From positions 1 to 58,227 of the forward strand of contig CANOFO010000005.1 in the NCBI GenBank assembly GCA_947565305.1: a stretch of DNA of 58,227 bases. The letters are read 5' to 3'. The notes below the pieces were generated by a model, which ran no database searches, was not told the origin of the DNA, and saw nothing but the letters and a program-made list of their open reading frames with translations. Both the position numbers and the translations under genes were made by a program. This DNA is from an uncultured Lachnospiraceae bacterium (GTDB lineage Bacteria; Bacillota; Clostridia; Lachnospirales; Lachnospiraceae). Shown piece after piece: positions 44,352-52,865 of the stretch (the stretch's first letter is position 1; each line of letters begins with the position of its first letter).

Positions 44352-47300
44352 ATGCACAAAAAATGGAGACAACGATGTTATGCATGGCTGCTAACAGGGG
44401 CACTGGCGGTATCTGCGCTGCCGCTTGCTCCCCTGACAACACAGGCGGCTGCAGGGCAGGAGGAAACGAAACAGGCACAGGAGGATGTGCTGGAAAATGC
44501 AGGAAAAGCCGCGGCTAATGATATGGGCGGCTATCTGTGGCTGAACTTCGGCACGGAGGGCGGCTATGAGAAGATTTTCTATGGTTACAGTGAGGATGGG
44601 CTGACCTGGAAAAAGCTGAATAAGGTAAACGGCACGTCGCGCTCTGTTTTAGTAAATAATGCCAAGGGAAGCGACCTGGGAGTCCGCGACCCGCACATCA
44701 TCCGTTCGCCGCAGGGTGACAAATACTGGATTCTGGGTACGGACCTTCATGCGGAAGGAGGCGGTACCGGCGGAAGCGGCTGGAATCAGCTCAGCGCCAG
44801 CCAGAATCTGGTCATTTGGGAATCCAGTGATTTGGTAAATTGGAGCGAACCGCGTCTGGTCCATGCAGGTTTTGACGATGCTGGCTGTATTTGGGCGCCG
44901 GAAGCGATTTATGATGATACTACAGGAGATTATGTAGTTTATTGGTCTGCCAGGGATAAATCTAAGGCAGGTACAGATGACAATGCATTGCGGGTTTATG
45001 TCTGCCGCACTAAGGATTTTGTGACTTTCACAGAACCGAAGGTATGGCTCAGTGAGGATGCAGCTTCTGGAAATGAAGTAAATATTATTGATACGACAAT
45101 TGTAAAAGGCGAAGATGGCAAATTTTACCGTTTCTCCACTTCGGACTGGATTACAATTATAGATGTGAGCGATACGCTGGACACAGAAGATGTCTTGGAT
45201 GTCCGTAATGGGGAAGCGCAGAGTACGCCAAAGGGTTCCTGGAAACGTCTGGTAACCAGAAGCGGCAGCAGCGCTGCCGGATTTGTAAGGTGCGAGGGCC
45301 TGACCGTGTATCAGCTTCCAGATGGGCAATGGTGCGCCATGGGAGATGACAGCGGCTACAAAGCTTTCCTGACAGATGATTTGGCGAGCGGTGCATTCAC
45401 CTTATCTTCGTCAGCAAGTTTTCCGGACGGCAAGTTCCGCCATGGTACGGTTATGCGCCTGACGGCGGAAGAGGATGCGCGGGTGCAGGAAGCATTTGCT
45501 GACAGGGAATCCGAACAGGAAACTTCCTCTCAGGAGCCGGTGCTTACCTATGACTTTGAAGCGGATGCAGGAAAGCGCACAATTACGGATTCTGCCACTG
45601 GGAATGCTGCCAAGGATAACGGTAGGCTTTGGGGAAATGCAGAGGTGGTCTATGATGAGGAACGTGAGAGCAATGTGCTGAAACTGGATGGTTCCGCCCA
45701 CACTTACGCAGAGATTCCTCTGGGATTCTTTGACAAGCGAGATACGATGACGATTTCCATGGATGTGAAGTCAGAGTTGTCGAGCGGTGCCTTTTTCACT
45801 TTTGCTTATGGGCAGAGTGACCAGAAATATGACTTTATGCGGGTACGTGGCACACAGGTGCGCAACGCGCTTACGACCACAAGCTACAATTCGGAACAAG
45901 AGGTCAAAGGCATCGGGGCTTCCACTGACCAATGGCAGAAGGTAACGATTGTGATGGATGGGACCTTGATGGAACTTTACATAGACGGCAAGCTTGTGGA
46001 TTCAAACGAGAATACCGGTATTACCACAACAGATTTAGGAACAAACCTCCTGTCATACCTTGGGAAATCTTTCTATAAAGATGATGGTTATTTTACTGGA
46101 AGATTTGATAATTTTAAAGTCTATAACCGTGTTCTGGGAGAGACAGAGATTAAGGAAGAGGCATGGAATACGGCTTCTCTTCTCAAAGGCGCGGTCATCG
46201 GTAAATTATCGGAGAATCCGCTTGACCTTCGGGGGACGGACGACCATACAGCAGTATTTTCCCAGATGAGAGGGAGGGATATTGTTTCCTATGTGCGAAA
46301 AGATACGGACCTGACATCTGTTCCGGTTATATTGTCGCTGTTTGACGAGGGGGTAAAAGTGACCCTGGATGGCAAGGACTTTACCGGTGGTAACCTTGAT
46401 TTGAGCCGGGATGTGGAGATTAAAGCCGAATTTGCAGGGAGAACGCAGACCTATACGATTAAAAAGCCGCTGATAGCAGGCAATCCGGTCTTGCCTGGCC
46501 AGTATGCGGACCCGGATATTGACTATTTTGACGGCAAGTTCTGGATTTATCCAACGACAGATGGATATCCTGGCTGGAGCGGCACAAAGTTCCATGTATT
46601 TTCTTCGATAGACATGGTCAGCTGGGAAGACGAAGGAATCATTTTGGAGCTTGCCAACGATGCGCCCGGGCTCAATGAAAAAGGCGTACAGATTGCAGCT
46701 TCCCCCTGGGCGGTTGACGGTAGCGCATGGGCGCCTACGATTGAGAAGAAAAATGATAAATATTATTTTTACTATTGTGGCAAGAAATCTGGCGGAGAGT
46801 CGGCTATCGGCGTTGCCGTGGCAGACAAACCGGCAGGACCTTATACGGATATGGGAGAGCCGCTGATGACGGTCGCTATGTGTAAGGCGGCTGGAGTAAA
46901 CATGGGCCAGGCAATTGACCCCTCTATTTTCACAGACGTGGATGGAACCTCTTATATTCTTTTTGGCAATGGACATGGAGCGATTGCCGAACTGAATGAT
47001 GATATGGTCAGCATCAAAGAGGGTACGCTGAAACAGATTAATGGACTTACCGATTTCCGCGAATCCGTAATTGTGACAAATGTGGATGGAAAGTATCACT
47101 GGACCTGGACCTGTGATGACGCTAACAGTCCCAATTACCATGTGAATTACGGCGTCAGCGATGAACTTATTGGGGAGGACGGAACGGTAAATGTGACGTT
47201 GAAGAAGAAAAACCTCCTATCTAAGAATGAGAATCTGGGGCTTCTCGGCACAGGGCATCAGTCGGTGCTCCATGTACAGGACGCAGAGGGCAAAGAGCGG

Positions 47301-48218
47301 TATTTCATGGCATACCACAGGTTCTATACGCCGTTAGACATATTTACCGAGGCATTTGGCGTACACCGTGAGACTTGTATTGATGAGATTTTCTTTGATG
47401 GAAATGGTGAGATGGAGATTGCGCCTACGATAGACGGCACAGGAGCAGTCCATATGTGGAAAGTGAGCCTGAACAAGCCATCGCTGGAACTGGCAGTTGG
47501 CAAGACGGAGACTTTGCAGGCAGCCTTGACGGGTGAAAGCAATTGGAATCAGGGCCTGGTTTGGAGTTCCGATAAGCCGGCTGTGGCAACGGTTGACCAG
47601 AATGGGTTTGTCACGGCAAAGGCGGCAGGAACAGCCAATATTTCAGTCACTGCTTCTAACGGCAGCCAGGCGGTTTGCGTGGTGACGGTAAAGAGCGATT
47701 CAGTGACCCCTGTTACCCCGCCCAATCCTGTCAGGGTAAGCAAGGTAGCGTTAAATAAAAAGAGCCTGACGTTAGGCGTGGGGGAGAAATTTTCTCTCAA
47801 GGCAACCATAAGTCCCCAAAATGCCGCTAATCCGACAGTAACCTGGAAATCAAGTAATCCGAAGGTTGTAAAGATATTGAAATCAGGCATGGTAAAAGGG
47901 GTAAAGAAGGGCAAGGCAACTATCACTGCAAGCGCAGACGGCAAGACAGCGAAGTGTACTATTACGGTGAAAGCAGCGCCTAAAAAAATTAGCCTGAACG
48001 CCAAAAAGAAGACATTGAAGAAAGGTAAAACGTTCCAGATTCGAGTAAAGCTGCCGAAGAATACGGCGAGCAATAAGATTACCTATTCTTCCAGTAAGAG
48101 GAAGGTTGCCTCGGTATCTGCTAAGGGTAAGGTTAAGGCACTTAAGAAAGGCAAGGCAGTCATTACGGCGAAGACCTTCAATGGAAAGAAAGCTAAGATT
48201 ACGATAACAGTCAAATAA
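44352..48218 (+). CDS. Secreted double GH43-type glycosidase with Big2 tail
   Basis: The 1288-residue protein has a signal peptide (to about 35) followed by two five-bladed propellers of GH43 type. The first (about 55-385) has D113 in GVRDPH, WAPEAIYD and a candidate acid E315 in RCEGL. A LamG-like module lies at about 395-600. The second propeller (about 715-1030) has D720 in YADPD, WAPTIE, D856 in QAIDPS and a candidate acid E904 in FRESV. Three Big2 domains follow (about 1035-1288), the last two Lys-rich and closely like those of the preceding gene. GH43 enzymes mostly cut arabinose- or xylose-containing plant glycans. Substrate is not determinable by eye. A GAAGGAGGG box precedes the ATG. 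Confidence 0.87.
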   Translation: MHKKWRQRCYAWLLTGALAVSALPLAPLTTQAAAGQEETKQAQEDVLENAGKAAANDMGGYLWLNFGTEGGYEKIFYGYSEDGLTWKKLNKVNGTSRSVLVNNAKGSDLGVRDPHIIRSPQGDKYWILGTDLHAEGGGTGGSGWNQLSASQNLVIWESSDLVNWSEPRLVHAGFDDAGCIWAPEAIYDDTTGDYVVYWSARDKSKAGTDDNALRVYVCRTKDFVTFTEPKVWLSEDAASGNEVNIIDTTIVKGEDGKFYRFSTSDWITIIDVSDTLDTEDVLDVRNGEAQSTPKGSWKRLVTRSGSSAAGFVRCEGLTVYQLPDGQWCAMGDDSGYKAFLTDDLASGAFTLSSSASFPDGKFRHGTVMRLTAEEDARVQEAFADRESEQETSSQEPVLTYDFEADAGKRTITDSATGNAAKDNGRLWGNAEVVYDEERESNVLKLDGSAHTYAEIPLGFFDKRDTMTISMDVKSELSSGAFFTFAYGQSDQKYDFMRVRGTQVRNALTTTSYNSEQEVKGIGASTDQWQKVTIVMDGTLMELYIDGKLVDSNENTGITTTDLGTNLLSYLGKSFYKDDGYFTGRFDNFKVYNRVLGETEIKEEAWNTASLLKGAVIGKLSENPLDLRGTDDHTAVFSQMRGRDIVSYVRKDTDLTSVPVILSLFDEGVKVTLDGKDFTGGNLDLSRDVEIKAEFAGRTQTYTIKKPLIAGNPVLPGQYADPDIDYFDGKFWIYPTTDGYPGWSGTKFHVFSSIDMVSWEDEGIILELANDAPGLNEKGVQIAASPWAVDGSAWAPTIEKKNDKYYFYYCGKKSGGESAIGVAVADKPAGPYTDMGEPLMTVAMCKAAGVNMGQAIDPSIFTDVDGTSYILFGNGHGAIAELNDDMVSIKEGTLKQINGLTDFRESVIVTNVDGKYHWTWTCDDANSPNYHVNYGVSDELIGEDGTVNVTLKKKNLLSKNENLGLLGTGHQSVLHVQDAEGKERYFMAYHRFYTPLDIFTEAFGVHRETCIDEIFFDGNGEMEIAPTIDGTGAVHMWKVSLNKPSLELAVGKTETLQAALTGESNWNQGLVWSSDKPAVATVDQNGFVTAKAAGTANISVTASNGSQAVCVVTVKSDSVTPVTPPNPVRVSKVALNKKSLTLGVGEKFSLKATISPQNAANPTVTWKSSNPKVVKILKSGMVKGVKKGKATITASADGKTAKCTITVKAAPKKISLNAKKKTLKKGKTFQIRVKLPKNTASNKITYSSSKRKVASVSAKGKVKALKKGKAVITAKTFNGKKAKITITVK

Positions 48219-48246
48219 AGCAGCAGGGTTTTTAAAGATATAGAAC

Positions 48247-48276
48247 CAGGAGACATGGGATATCCCATGTCTCCTG
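48247..48276. terminator. Perfect 15-bp-arm palindrome between convergent genes
   Basis: 48247-48261 is the exact reverse complement of 48262-48276. It lies between the ends of the GH43 gene and the convergent hemolysin III gene and probably terminates both. Confidence 0.8.
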
Positions 48277-48289
48277 AGTCATTTTAGCC

Positions 48290-48955
48290 TTACAGCAGCG
48301 GCATATTTGCCACAAAACAATACATCATGATGAAATGGCAGACGCTGCCGCCCATCACGAAGAGATGAAATATCTCATGTGAGCCGAAATTTTTGTGCTT
48401 AGTATTGAAGATTGGCAGCTTTAATGCATAGATAATCCCGCCGATGGTGTAAATGATTCCCCCGGCGAGGAGCCAGTGGAACGCCTGTGCTGGCAGGGAA
48501 TTCATAATCTGTGTAAAGGCGAGCACACATACCCAGCCCATGGCAATATATAATAAGGAAGAGAACCATTTCGGGCAGGTAATCCAAAACGCTTTTACGA
48601 GAATTCCCGCAAGGGCAATGCCCCACACAAGAGCCAGCAAACTATAGCCGACGCTGCCGTTTAAGACTATCAGACAGACAGGCGTGTAAGTCCCGGCAAT
48701 CAAGATAAAAATCATCATGTGGTCTAGCTTGCGCAGGATGCGGTTGGTCTTTTCAGATAAATCCAGCGCATGGTAGGTGGCGCTGGCACCGTACAGCAGA
48801 ATCATGCTGAGGATGAAGACAGCAAGGGAAATTATGTGCACCTTGTCAGGGTTCAGGGAAGCGCGGATTAACAGCGGTGTTGCCGCAAACAATGCCATCA
48901 GCATTCCGATAAAGTGTGTAATGGAGCTTCCGGGGTCTTTTAGTTTAAATTTCAT
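48290..48955 (-). CDS. Hemolysin III / PAQR family membrane protein
   Basis: The 221-residue protein has seven hydrophobic segments and the family motifs SxTxH-like SSITHFIG at the start, ATYHALDLSEKTNRILRKLDHMMIFILIAGTYTPV in the middle, and GSHEIFHLFVMGGSVCHF at the end. The three conserved His in these motifs are the zinc ligands of PAQR-type proteins. Bacterial members are named for hemolysis but their cellular role is uncertain; lipid hydrolase or membrane-stress roles have been proposed. Start 48955 follows AAGGAG with 9-base spacing; upstream in-frame ATGs lie on or before that box. Confidence 0.9.
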   Translation of the reverse strand: MKFKLKDPGSSITHFIGMLMALFAATPLLIRASLNPDKVHIISLAVFILSMILLYGASATYHALDLSEKTNRILRKLDHMMIFILIAGTYTPVCLIVLNGSVGYSLLALVWGIALAGILVKAFWITCPKWFSSLLYIAMGWVCVLAFTQIMNSLPAQAFHWLLAGGIIYTIGGIIYALKLPIFNTKHKNFGSHEIFHLFVMGGSVCHFIMMYCFVANMPLL

Positions 48956-49023
48956 GAAAAACATCTCCTTCCATTCTAAAACATACCAAATCTGGCATCT
49001 CTTCATGGTTATAGTATGCGCAG

Positions 49024-49056
49024 AGTATTGAAAAATATAATATGTAGTATTGAAAA
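49024..49056. repeat. 11-bp direct repeat with 22-bp period in hemolysin III leader
   Basis: AGTATTGAAAA occurs at 49024-49034 and 49046-49056. The period of 22 bp is about two helical turns, which could bind a regulator. They lie downstream of the predicted minus-strand promoter. Confidence 0.4.
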
Positions 49057-49075
49057 CTATGTAATTTATATATAG

Positions 49076-49104
49076 ATACTATACTATTTGGAAAAGAAAG
49101 TCAA
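49076..49104 (-). promoter_or_regulatory. Promoter for hemolysin III gene
   Basis: On the minus strand TTGACT (49104-49099), 17-bp spacer, TAGTAT (49081-49076). The leader would be about 115 bases. Confidence 0.6.
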
Positions 49105-49155
49105 TACAGAAAATTTTTTTGAATTTCCCTATGGAGATTCGCAAGGCAAAAAAGA

Positions 49156-49184
49156 TTGACTTTTTGCGACTTCTCTGTTATGAT
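49156..49184 (+). promoter_or_regulatory. Promoter for DEAD-box helicase
   Basis: TTGACT (49156-49161), 17-bp spacer, TATGAT (49179-49184), 40 bases before the ATG at 49224. Confidence 0.75.
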
Positions 49185-49223
49185 TAGCGTCAGGCTTAAA
49201 ACCAAGCAGTGAAAGGAATTAGA

Positions 49224-50816
49224 ATGGAAACAGTAAGATTTGATGAACTGGATTTAAACCCGAAGATCCTGCGTGCGATTCGTGAGATGGGATTTGAGGA
49301 AGCAACCCCCATCCAGAGTAAGGCGATTCCAGTGGGGTTGGAAGGTGTAGATTTGATTGGACAGGCTCAGACGGGAACCGGTAAGACGGCAGCATTTGGC
49401 ATTCCGCTTTTGATGAAAGTGGATTCGCATAATAAGCGGACGCAGTCGATTGTGCTCTGCCCCACGAGGGAGCTTGCTATCCAGGTGGCAGAGGAAGTCC
49501 GTACGCTGGCAAAATATATGTCTGGCGTGAAGGTGCTTCCGGTGTATGGCGGACAGGATATTACCAAACAGATTCGTTCCCTGAAGGGGGGCGCTCAGAT
49601 AATTATCGGTACGCCGGGGCGTGTGATGGACCATTTGCGCAGAAGGACCATCAAGTGCGATGAGGTCAATACCATTGTATTGGACGAAGCGGACGAGATG
49701 CTCAACATGGGATTCCGCGAGGATATAGAGACAGTCTTGGAATATATCCCGGAGGAGCGGCAGACGATGCTATTCTCAGCAACGATGCCCAAGCCTATCC
49801 TGGAGATTACCAAGAAATATCAAAACGATGCTGTCACGATTAAGGTGACGAAGAAAGAACTGACGGTGCCTAACATTGAGCAGTATTATTATGATGTTAA
49901 GCGCAAGGATAAAGTGGAGGTTCTGAGCCGTCTGTTAGACGTGTATGCGCCGAAACTGTCCCTCGTATTCTGTAATACGAAACGCATGGTGGATGAACTT
50001 ACCAGTGCATTACAGGGGCGGGGGTATTTTGCAGAAGGTCTGCACGGAGACATGAAGCAGTCTCAGCGTGACCGTGTAATGAACAGATTCCGCAATGGTA
50101 AAACAGAAATCCTGGTAGCTACCGATGTGGCAGCTCGCGGAATTGACGTGGATGATGTAGAGGCAGTATTTAATTATGATTTGCCGCAGGATGACGAGTA
50201 CTATGTGCACCGCATTGGCAGGACCGGACGTGCCGGCAGGACCGGACGTTCCTTTACCTTTGTGAAAGGCAAAGAGGTGTACAAGTTAAAGGATATCCAG
50301 CGTTACTGCAAGACGAAGATTCTTGCGCAGAAAATTCCCAGTATGCAGGACGTGGAACAGGTAAGGCTGGAGAAGATTATGGACCAGGTAGAGACAGTCA
50401 TTGAGGAAGAAGATTTAAGGTCTTTAGTCAATATGATTGAACAGGAGATTAATGAATCTGATTACACTGCTATGGATATCGCAGCGGCATTCTTAAAACT
50501 TGCTTTGCGCGGCAAAGAGGAAAATGAGAAGGCGGCTATGGAGAACTTTGAGTTCGGCGATACCGGAGCGGAAGACGGTATGGTGCGTCTGTTTATCAAT
50601 ATTGGCAAGAAGCAGCATGTGAAGCCTGGTGACATTTTAGGAGCCATTGCCGGGGAGAGCGGCATATCGGGCGATGTGGTAGGCACGATTGATATGTTTG
50701 ACAAATTTACGTTTGTCGAAGTACCCTGTGAGTATGGCAAAGATGTATTGCGGGCAATGGCTCATTCCAAGATTAAAGGCAAGAGCATCAATATCGAGCC
50801 GGCAAACCAGAAGTAG
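49224..50816 (+). CDS. DEAD-box ATP-dependent RNA helicase (CshA/DbpA-like)
   Basis: This 530-residue helicase has all core motifs: Q motif (ATPIQSKAIP), I (AQTGTGKT), Ia (PTRELA), GG, Ib (TPGR), II (DEAD in VLDEADEML), III (SAT), IV (VFCNT), V (TDVAARGID) and VI (HRIGRTGRAGR). A C-terminal DbpA-type RNA-binding fold follows (about 445-525, MVRLFINIGKKQHVKPGDILGAI). Such enzymes help ribosome assembly and RNA decay, often at low temperature. Start 49224 follows GAAAGGAATT; GTG 49209 is an alternative that would add five residues. Confidence 0.94.
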   Translation: METVRFDELDLNPKILRAIREMGFEEATPIQSKAIPVGLEGVDLIGQAQTGTGKTAAFGIPLLMKVDSHNKRTQSIVLCPTRELAIQVAEEVRTLAKYMSGVKVLPVYGGQDITKQIRSLKGGAQIIIGTPGRVMDHLRRRTIKCDEVNTIVLDEADEMLNMGFREDIETVLEYIPEERQTMLFSATMPKPILEITKKYQNDAVTIKVTKKELTVPNIEQYYYDVKRKDKVEVLSRLLDVYAPKLSLVFCNTKRMVDELTSALQGRGYFAEGLHGDMKQSQRDRVMNRFRNGKTEILVATDVAARGIDVDDVEAVFNYDLPQDDEYYVHRIGRTGRAGRTGRSFTFVKGKEVYKLKDIQRYCKTKILAQKIPSMQDVEQVRLEKIMDQVETVIEEEDLRSLVNMIEQEINESDYTAMDIAAAFLKLALRGKEENEKAAMENFEFGDTGAEDGMVRLFINIGKKQHVKPGDILGAIAGESGISGDVVGTIDMFDKFTFVEVPCEYGKDVLRAMAHSKIKGKSINIEPANQK

Positions 50817-50855
50817 GCATATTGCCAGAGAATCTGTATAGAAACAACTGTGAAA

Positions 50856-50896
50856 AAAGTGGATTTGACACTATCTGTTGGTGTCAAATCCACTTT
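50856..50896 (+). terminator. Hairpin after helicase gene (contains mtl operator 1)
   Basis: A 16-bp perfect stem (50856-50871 with 50881-50896) closes a 9-base loop and is followed by ACTATTCC. It can end the helicase transcript, while its inner half is the regulator palindrome listed separately. Confidence 0.6.
50864..50888. promoter_or_regulatory. Operator 1 of mannitol-type regulon
   Basis: TTTGACAC-N9-GTGTCAAA. Its centre (50876) lies 29 bp before the start of the -35 at 50905. A near-copy is found at 55010-55034 with the same half sites, the same N9 length, a shared TATC start to the spacer and the same 29-bp distance to its -35. It resembles MtlR sites (TTGNCAC..GTGNCAA), although those have a shorter spacer. 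The likely binder is the PRD activator encoded at 52866. Confidence 0.78.
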
Positions 50897-50904
50897 ACTA
50901 TTCC

Positions 50905-50934
50905 TTGATAAAACAAGCCCCTACTCGTTATAAT
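50905..50934 (+). promoter_or_regulatory. mtlA promoter
   Basis: TTGATA (50905-50910), 18-bp spacer, TATAAT (50929-50934). The long spacer fits a promoter that needs an activator bound at operator 1. Confidence 0.7.
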
Positions 50935-51013
50935 AGACATATCAAAAGGATTGATTGGCCAATCATACCGCAAATGTAATTCAAATGACAGAAAAGGGCG
51001 AGGTGTGAAATCA

Positions 51014-52393
51014 ATGAAAGAGAAAGTACAGACATTTGGCAGGGCGTTAAGCGGAATGGTAATGCCTAATATTGGGGCGTTTATCGCGTGGGGGCTGATT
51101 GCGGCTTTGTTTATTGCTACTGGCTGGCTGCCCAATGCAAAACTGGCGGAGATGGTAGAACCAATGTCAAAATATTTGCTGCCGCTCCTCATTGCTTATA
51201 CGGGAGGTAAGGTAGTAGGTGACCACCGCGGCGGCGTTATCGGTGCGATTGCAACGATGGGCGTGATTGTAGGGTCAGATATTTCCATGTTTTTGGGAGC
51301 AATGATTATGGGGCCCTTATCCGCATGGATTTTAAAGAAGTTTGATAAGCTGATAGAAGGTAAAGTGAAAGCGGGATTTGAGATGTTGGTCAATAACTTC
51401 TCCCTCGGTATTATTGGAGCAGCGTTGGCATGCGTTTCTATCGTTGCCGTTGCCCCGATAGTGCAGTCGTTAAATTCCGTGATGGAGGCGGGAGTTGGTT
51501 TTTTCGTGGACCGTGGCCTGCTTCCGCTGGCAAGCATCTTTATCGAGCCGGCAAAAGTTTTGTTCCTCAACAATGCCATTAATCATGGGATATTGTCCCC
51601 TATGGGAATCCAGCAGGTAAACGAAGTGGGGAAATCTATCTTTCTCTTATTGGAGTCCAATCCAGGTCCCGGGCTTGGCGTTCTTCTGGCATACTGCATT
51701 GCTGGCAAGGGTTCGGCAAAGACTTCTGCACCGGGGGCGGTCATTATCCACTTTGTGGGCGGTATCCATGAGATTTATTTCCCTTATATCCTCATGAATC
51801 CGTTGCTTTTGGCGGCAGTGATTGCAGGAGGCGCTTCTGGAATATTTATTTTTGATATGTTTGATGTAGGATTGACAGGGACGGCTTCGCCAGGGAGTAT
51901 CATATCACTTGCCATGATGTGTGAGCGGCACTGTTATCTGGGCTTGTTCTTGGGTGTGTTCGTGTCGGCTGCGGTTGCCTTTGTCATAGCGCTGCCGTTG
52001 TTGAAGTTTGCCGGAAAAGATACCAGCTTAGAGGAAGCCACCGCTAAGAAAGACAGTATGAAGCGGGCAGCTAAGGGGCAGGTCTCTGAAATCAAAAATC
52101 GCGGTATCATAAAAATTGCATTTGCCTGTGACGCTGGCATGGGCTCAAGCGCTATGGGAGCTACCGTGCTTAAGAAGAAGGTGGATAAGGCTGGCATCAA
52201 GGATGTGGAAATCAGCCACACGCCGGTATCTTCCATTCCGGGTGATATTGATATCGTTGTCACGCACCAGGAACTTGGGGAACGCGCAGCTCACAGCAAT
52301 CCCAATGCAAAACTGATTTTGATTACCAATTTCCTGGCTGCACCGGAATATGACCAGCTTATCGCAGATTTGCAGAAAGCAAGGGAACAGTAG
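51014..52393 (+). CDS. mtlA: PTS mannitol-type transporter subunit EIICB
   Basis: The 459-residue membrane protein takes up a hexitol and phosphorylates it. The EIIC domain (about 1-345) has many TM helices and the substrate-loop motifs GGIHEIYFPY and NNAINHGILSP typical of mannitol EIIC. A cytoplasmic EIIB domain follows (about 360-455) with phospho-cysteine C372 in FACDAGMGSSAMG. No EIIA is attached; it is encoded separately at 55129. The start at 51014 (MKEKVQTFGRALSG) follows GAGGTG. An in-frame ATG at 50951 is rejected as it lies about ten bases past the predicted transcription start and lacks a ribosome binding site. Mannitol is the family-based guess; other hexitols are possible. Confidence 0.92.
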   Translation: MKEKVQTFGRALSGMVMPNIGAFIAWGLIAALFIATGWLPNAKLAEMVEPMSKYLLPLLIAYTGGKVVGDHRGGVIGAIATMGVIVGSDISMFLGAMIMGPLSAWILKKFDKLIEGKVKAGFEMLVNNFSLGIIGAALACVSIVAVAPIVQSLNSVMEAGVGFFVDRGLLPLASIFIEPAKVLFLNNAINHGILSPMGIQQVNEVGKSIFLLLESNPGPGLGVLLAYCIAGKGSAKTSAPGAVIIHFVGGIHEIYFPYILMNPLLLAAVIAGGASGIFIFDMFDVGLTGTASPGSIISLAMMCERHCYLGLFLGVFVSAAVAFVIALPLLKFAGKDTSLEEATAKKDSMKRAAKGQVSEIKNRGIIKIAFACDAGMGSSAMGATVLKKKVDKAGIKDVEISHTPVSSIPGDIDIVVTHQELGERAAHSNPNAKLILITNFLAAPEYDQLIADLQKAREQ

Positions 52394-52456
52394 AAAAAAA
52401 TGTAGTCATATGATATACTGTCCACGAAAATAAGAATCATATTGGGTGAATGGTAT

Positions 52457-52864
52457 ATGAAAAAGATATTACATAAGTTCGGAAAACTTAACCATATAAT
52501 AGCGAAGGAATCTGCCGGCATATCTACTCTTGCCGGCTTCTTTCCGCAGGAGGAAGAGACGGGTGAACAAGAGATGATGAAGATTGGATTTATCTGCAAT
52601 GCGGGACTTGGTTCCAGCGCTATGGGGGCAACGTTGTTTCGGAGGAAGCTGCAGGAGATGGGTATCAAGGGAGTTGAGGTGAAGGCATACCCGGTGGACC
52701 AAATACCAGGAGATTTGCTGCTGGCAGTTTGTCAGAAAGATTTCATGGAGATGACGGGAGCCGTGCTGAAAACCAAGAAAGTATATACCGTGGAGAATCT
52801 CTTAAATCAGTCTGAGTATGCAGCGATTGCCCGAAAAATAATGGAAATTATGGAAGAAGGGTGA
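52457..52864 (+). CDS. Stand-alone mannitol-type EIIB protein
   Basis: This protein carries a second EIIB domain much like that at the end of MtlA: FICNAGLGSSAMGATLFRRKL followed by DQIPGD. The phospho-cysteine lies in that first motif. With start 52457 it has 135 residues, about 40 of them an unmatched N-terminal stretch. With ATG 52574, preceded by GGGTGA, it has 96 residues and begins at the domain (MMKIGFICNAG). The second start may be the true one. It sits between mtlA and the activator gene, which starts 2 bases after its stop. A regulatory phosphocarrier role toward the activator is plausible but unproven. Confidence 0.78.
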   Translation: MKKILHKFGKLNHIIAKESAGISTLAGFFPQEEETGEQEMMKIGFICNAGLGSSAMGATLFRRKLQEMGIKGVEVKAYPVDQIPGDLLLAVCQKDFMEMTGAVLKTKKVYTVENLLNQSEYAAIARKIMEIMEEG

Positions 52865-52865
52865 G

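Noticed and set aside
43300-48218. DNA-level repeat array or CRISPR suggested by recurring AAG-rich motifs
   Set aside because: The recurrence comes from Lys-rich Big2 protein repeats; there are no regular spacers.
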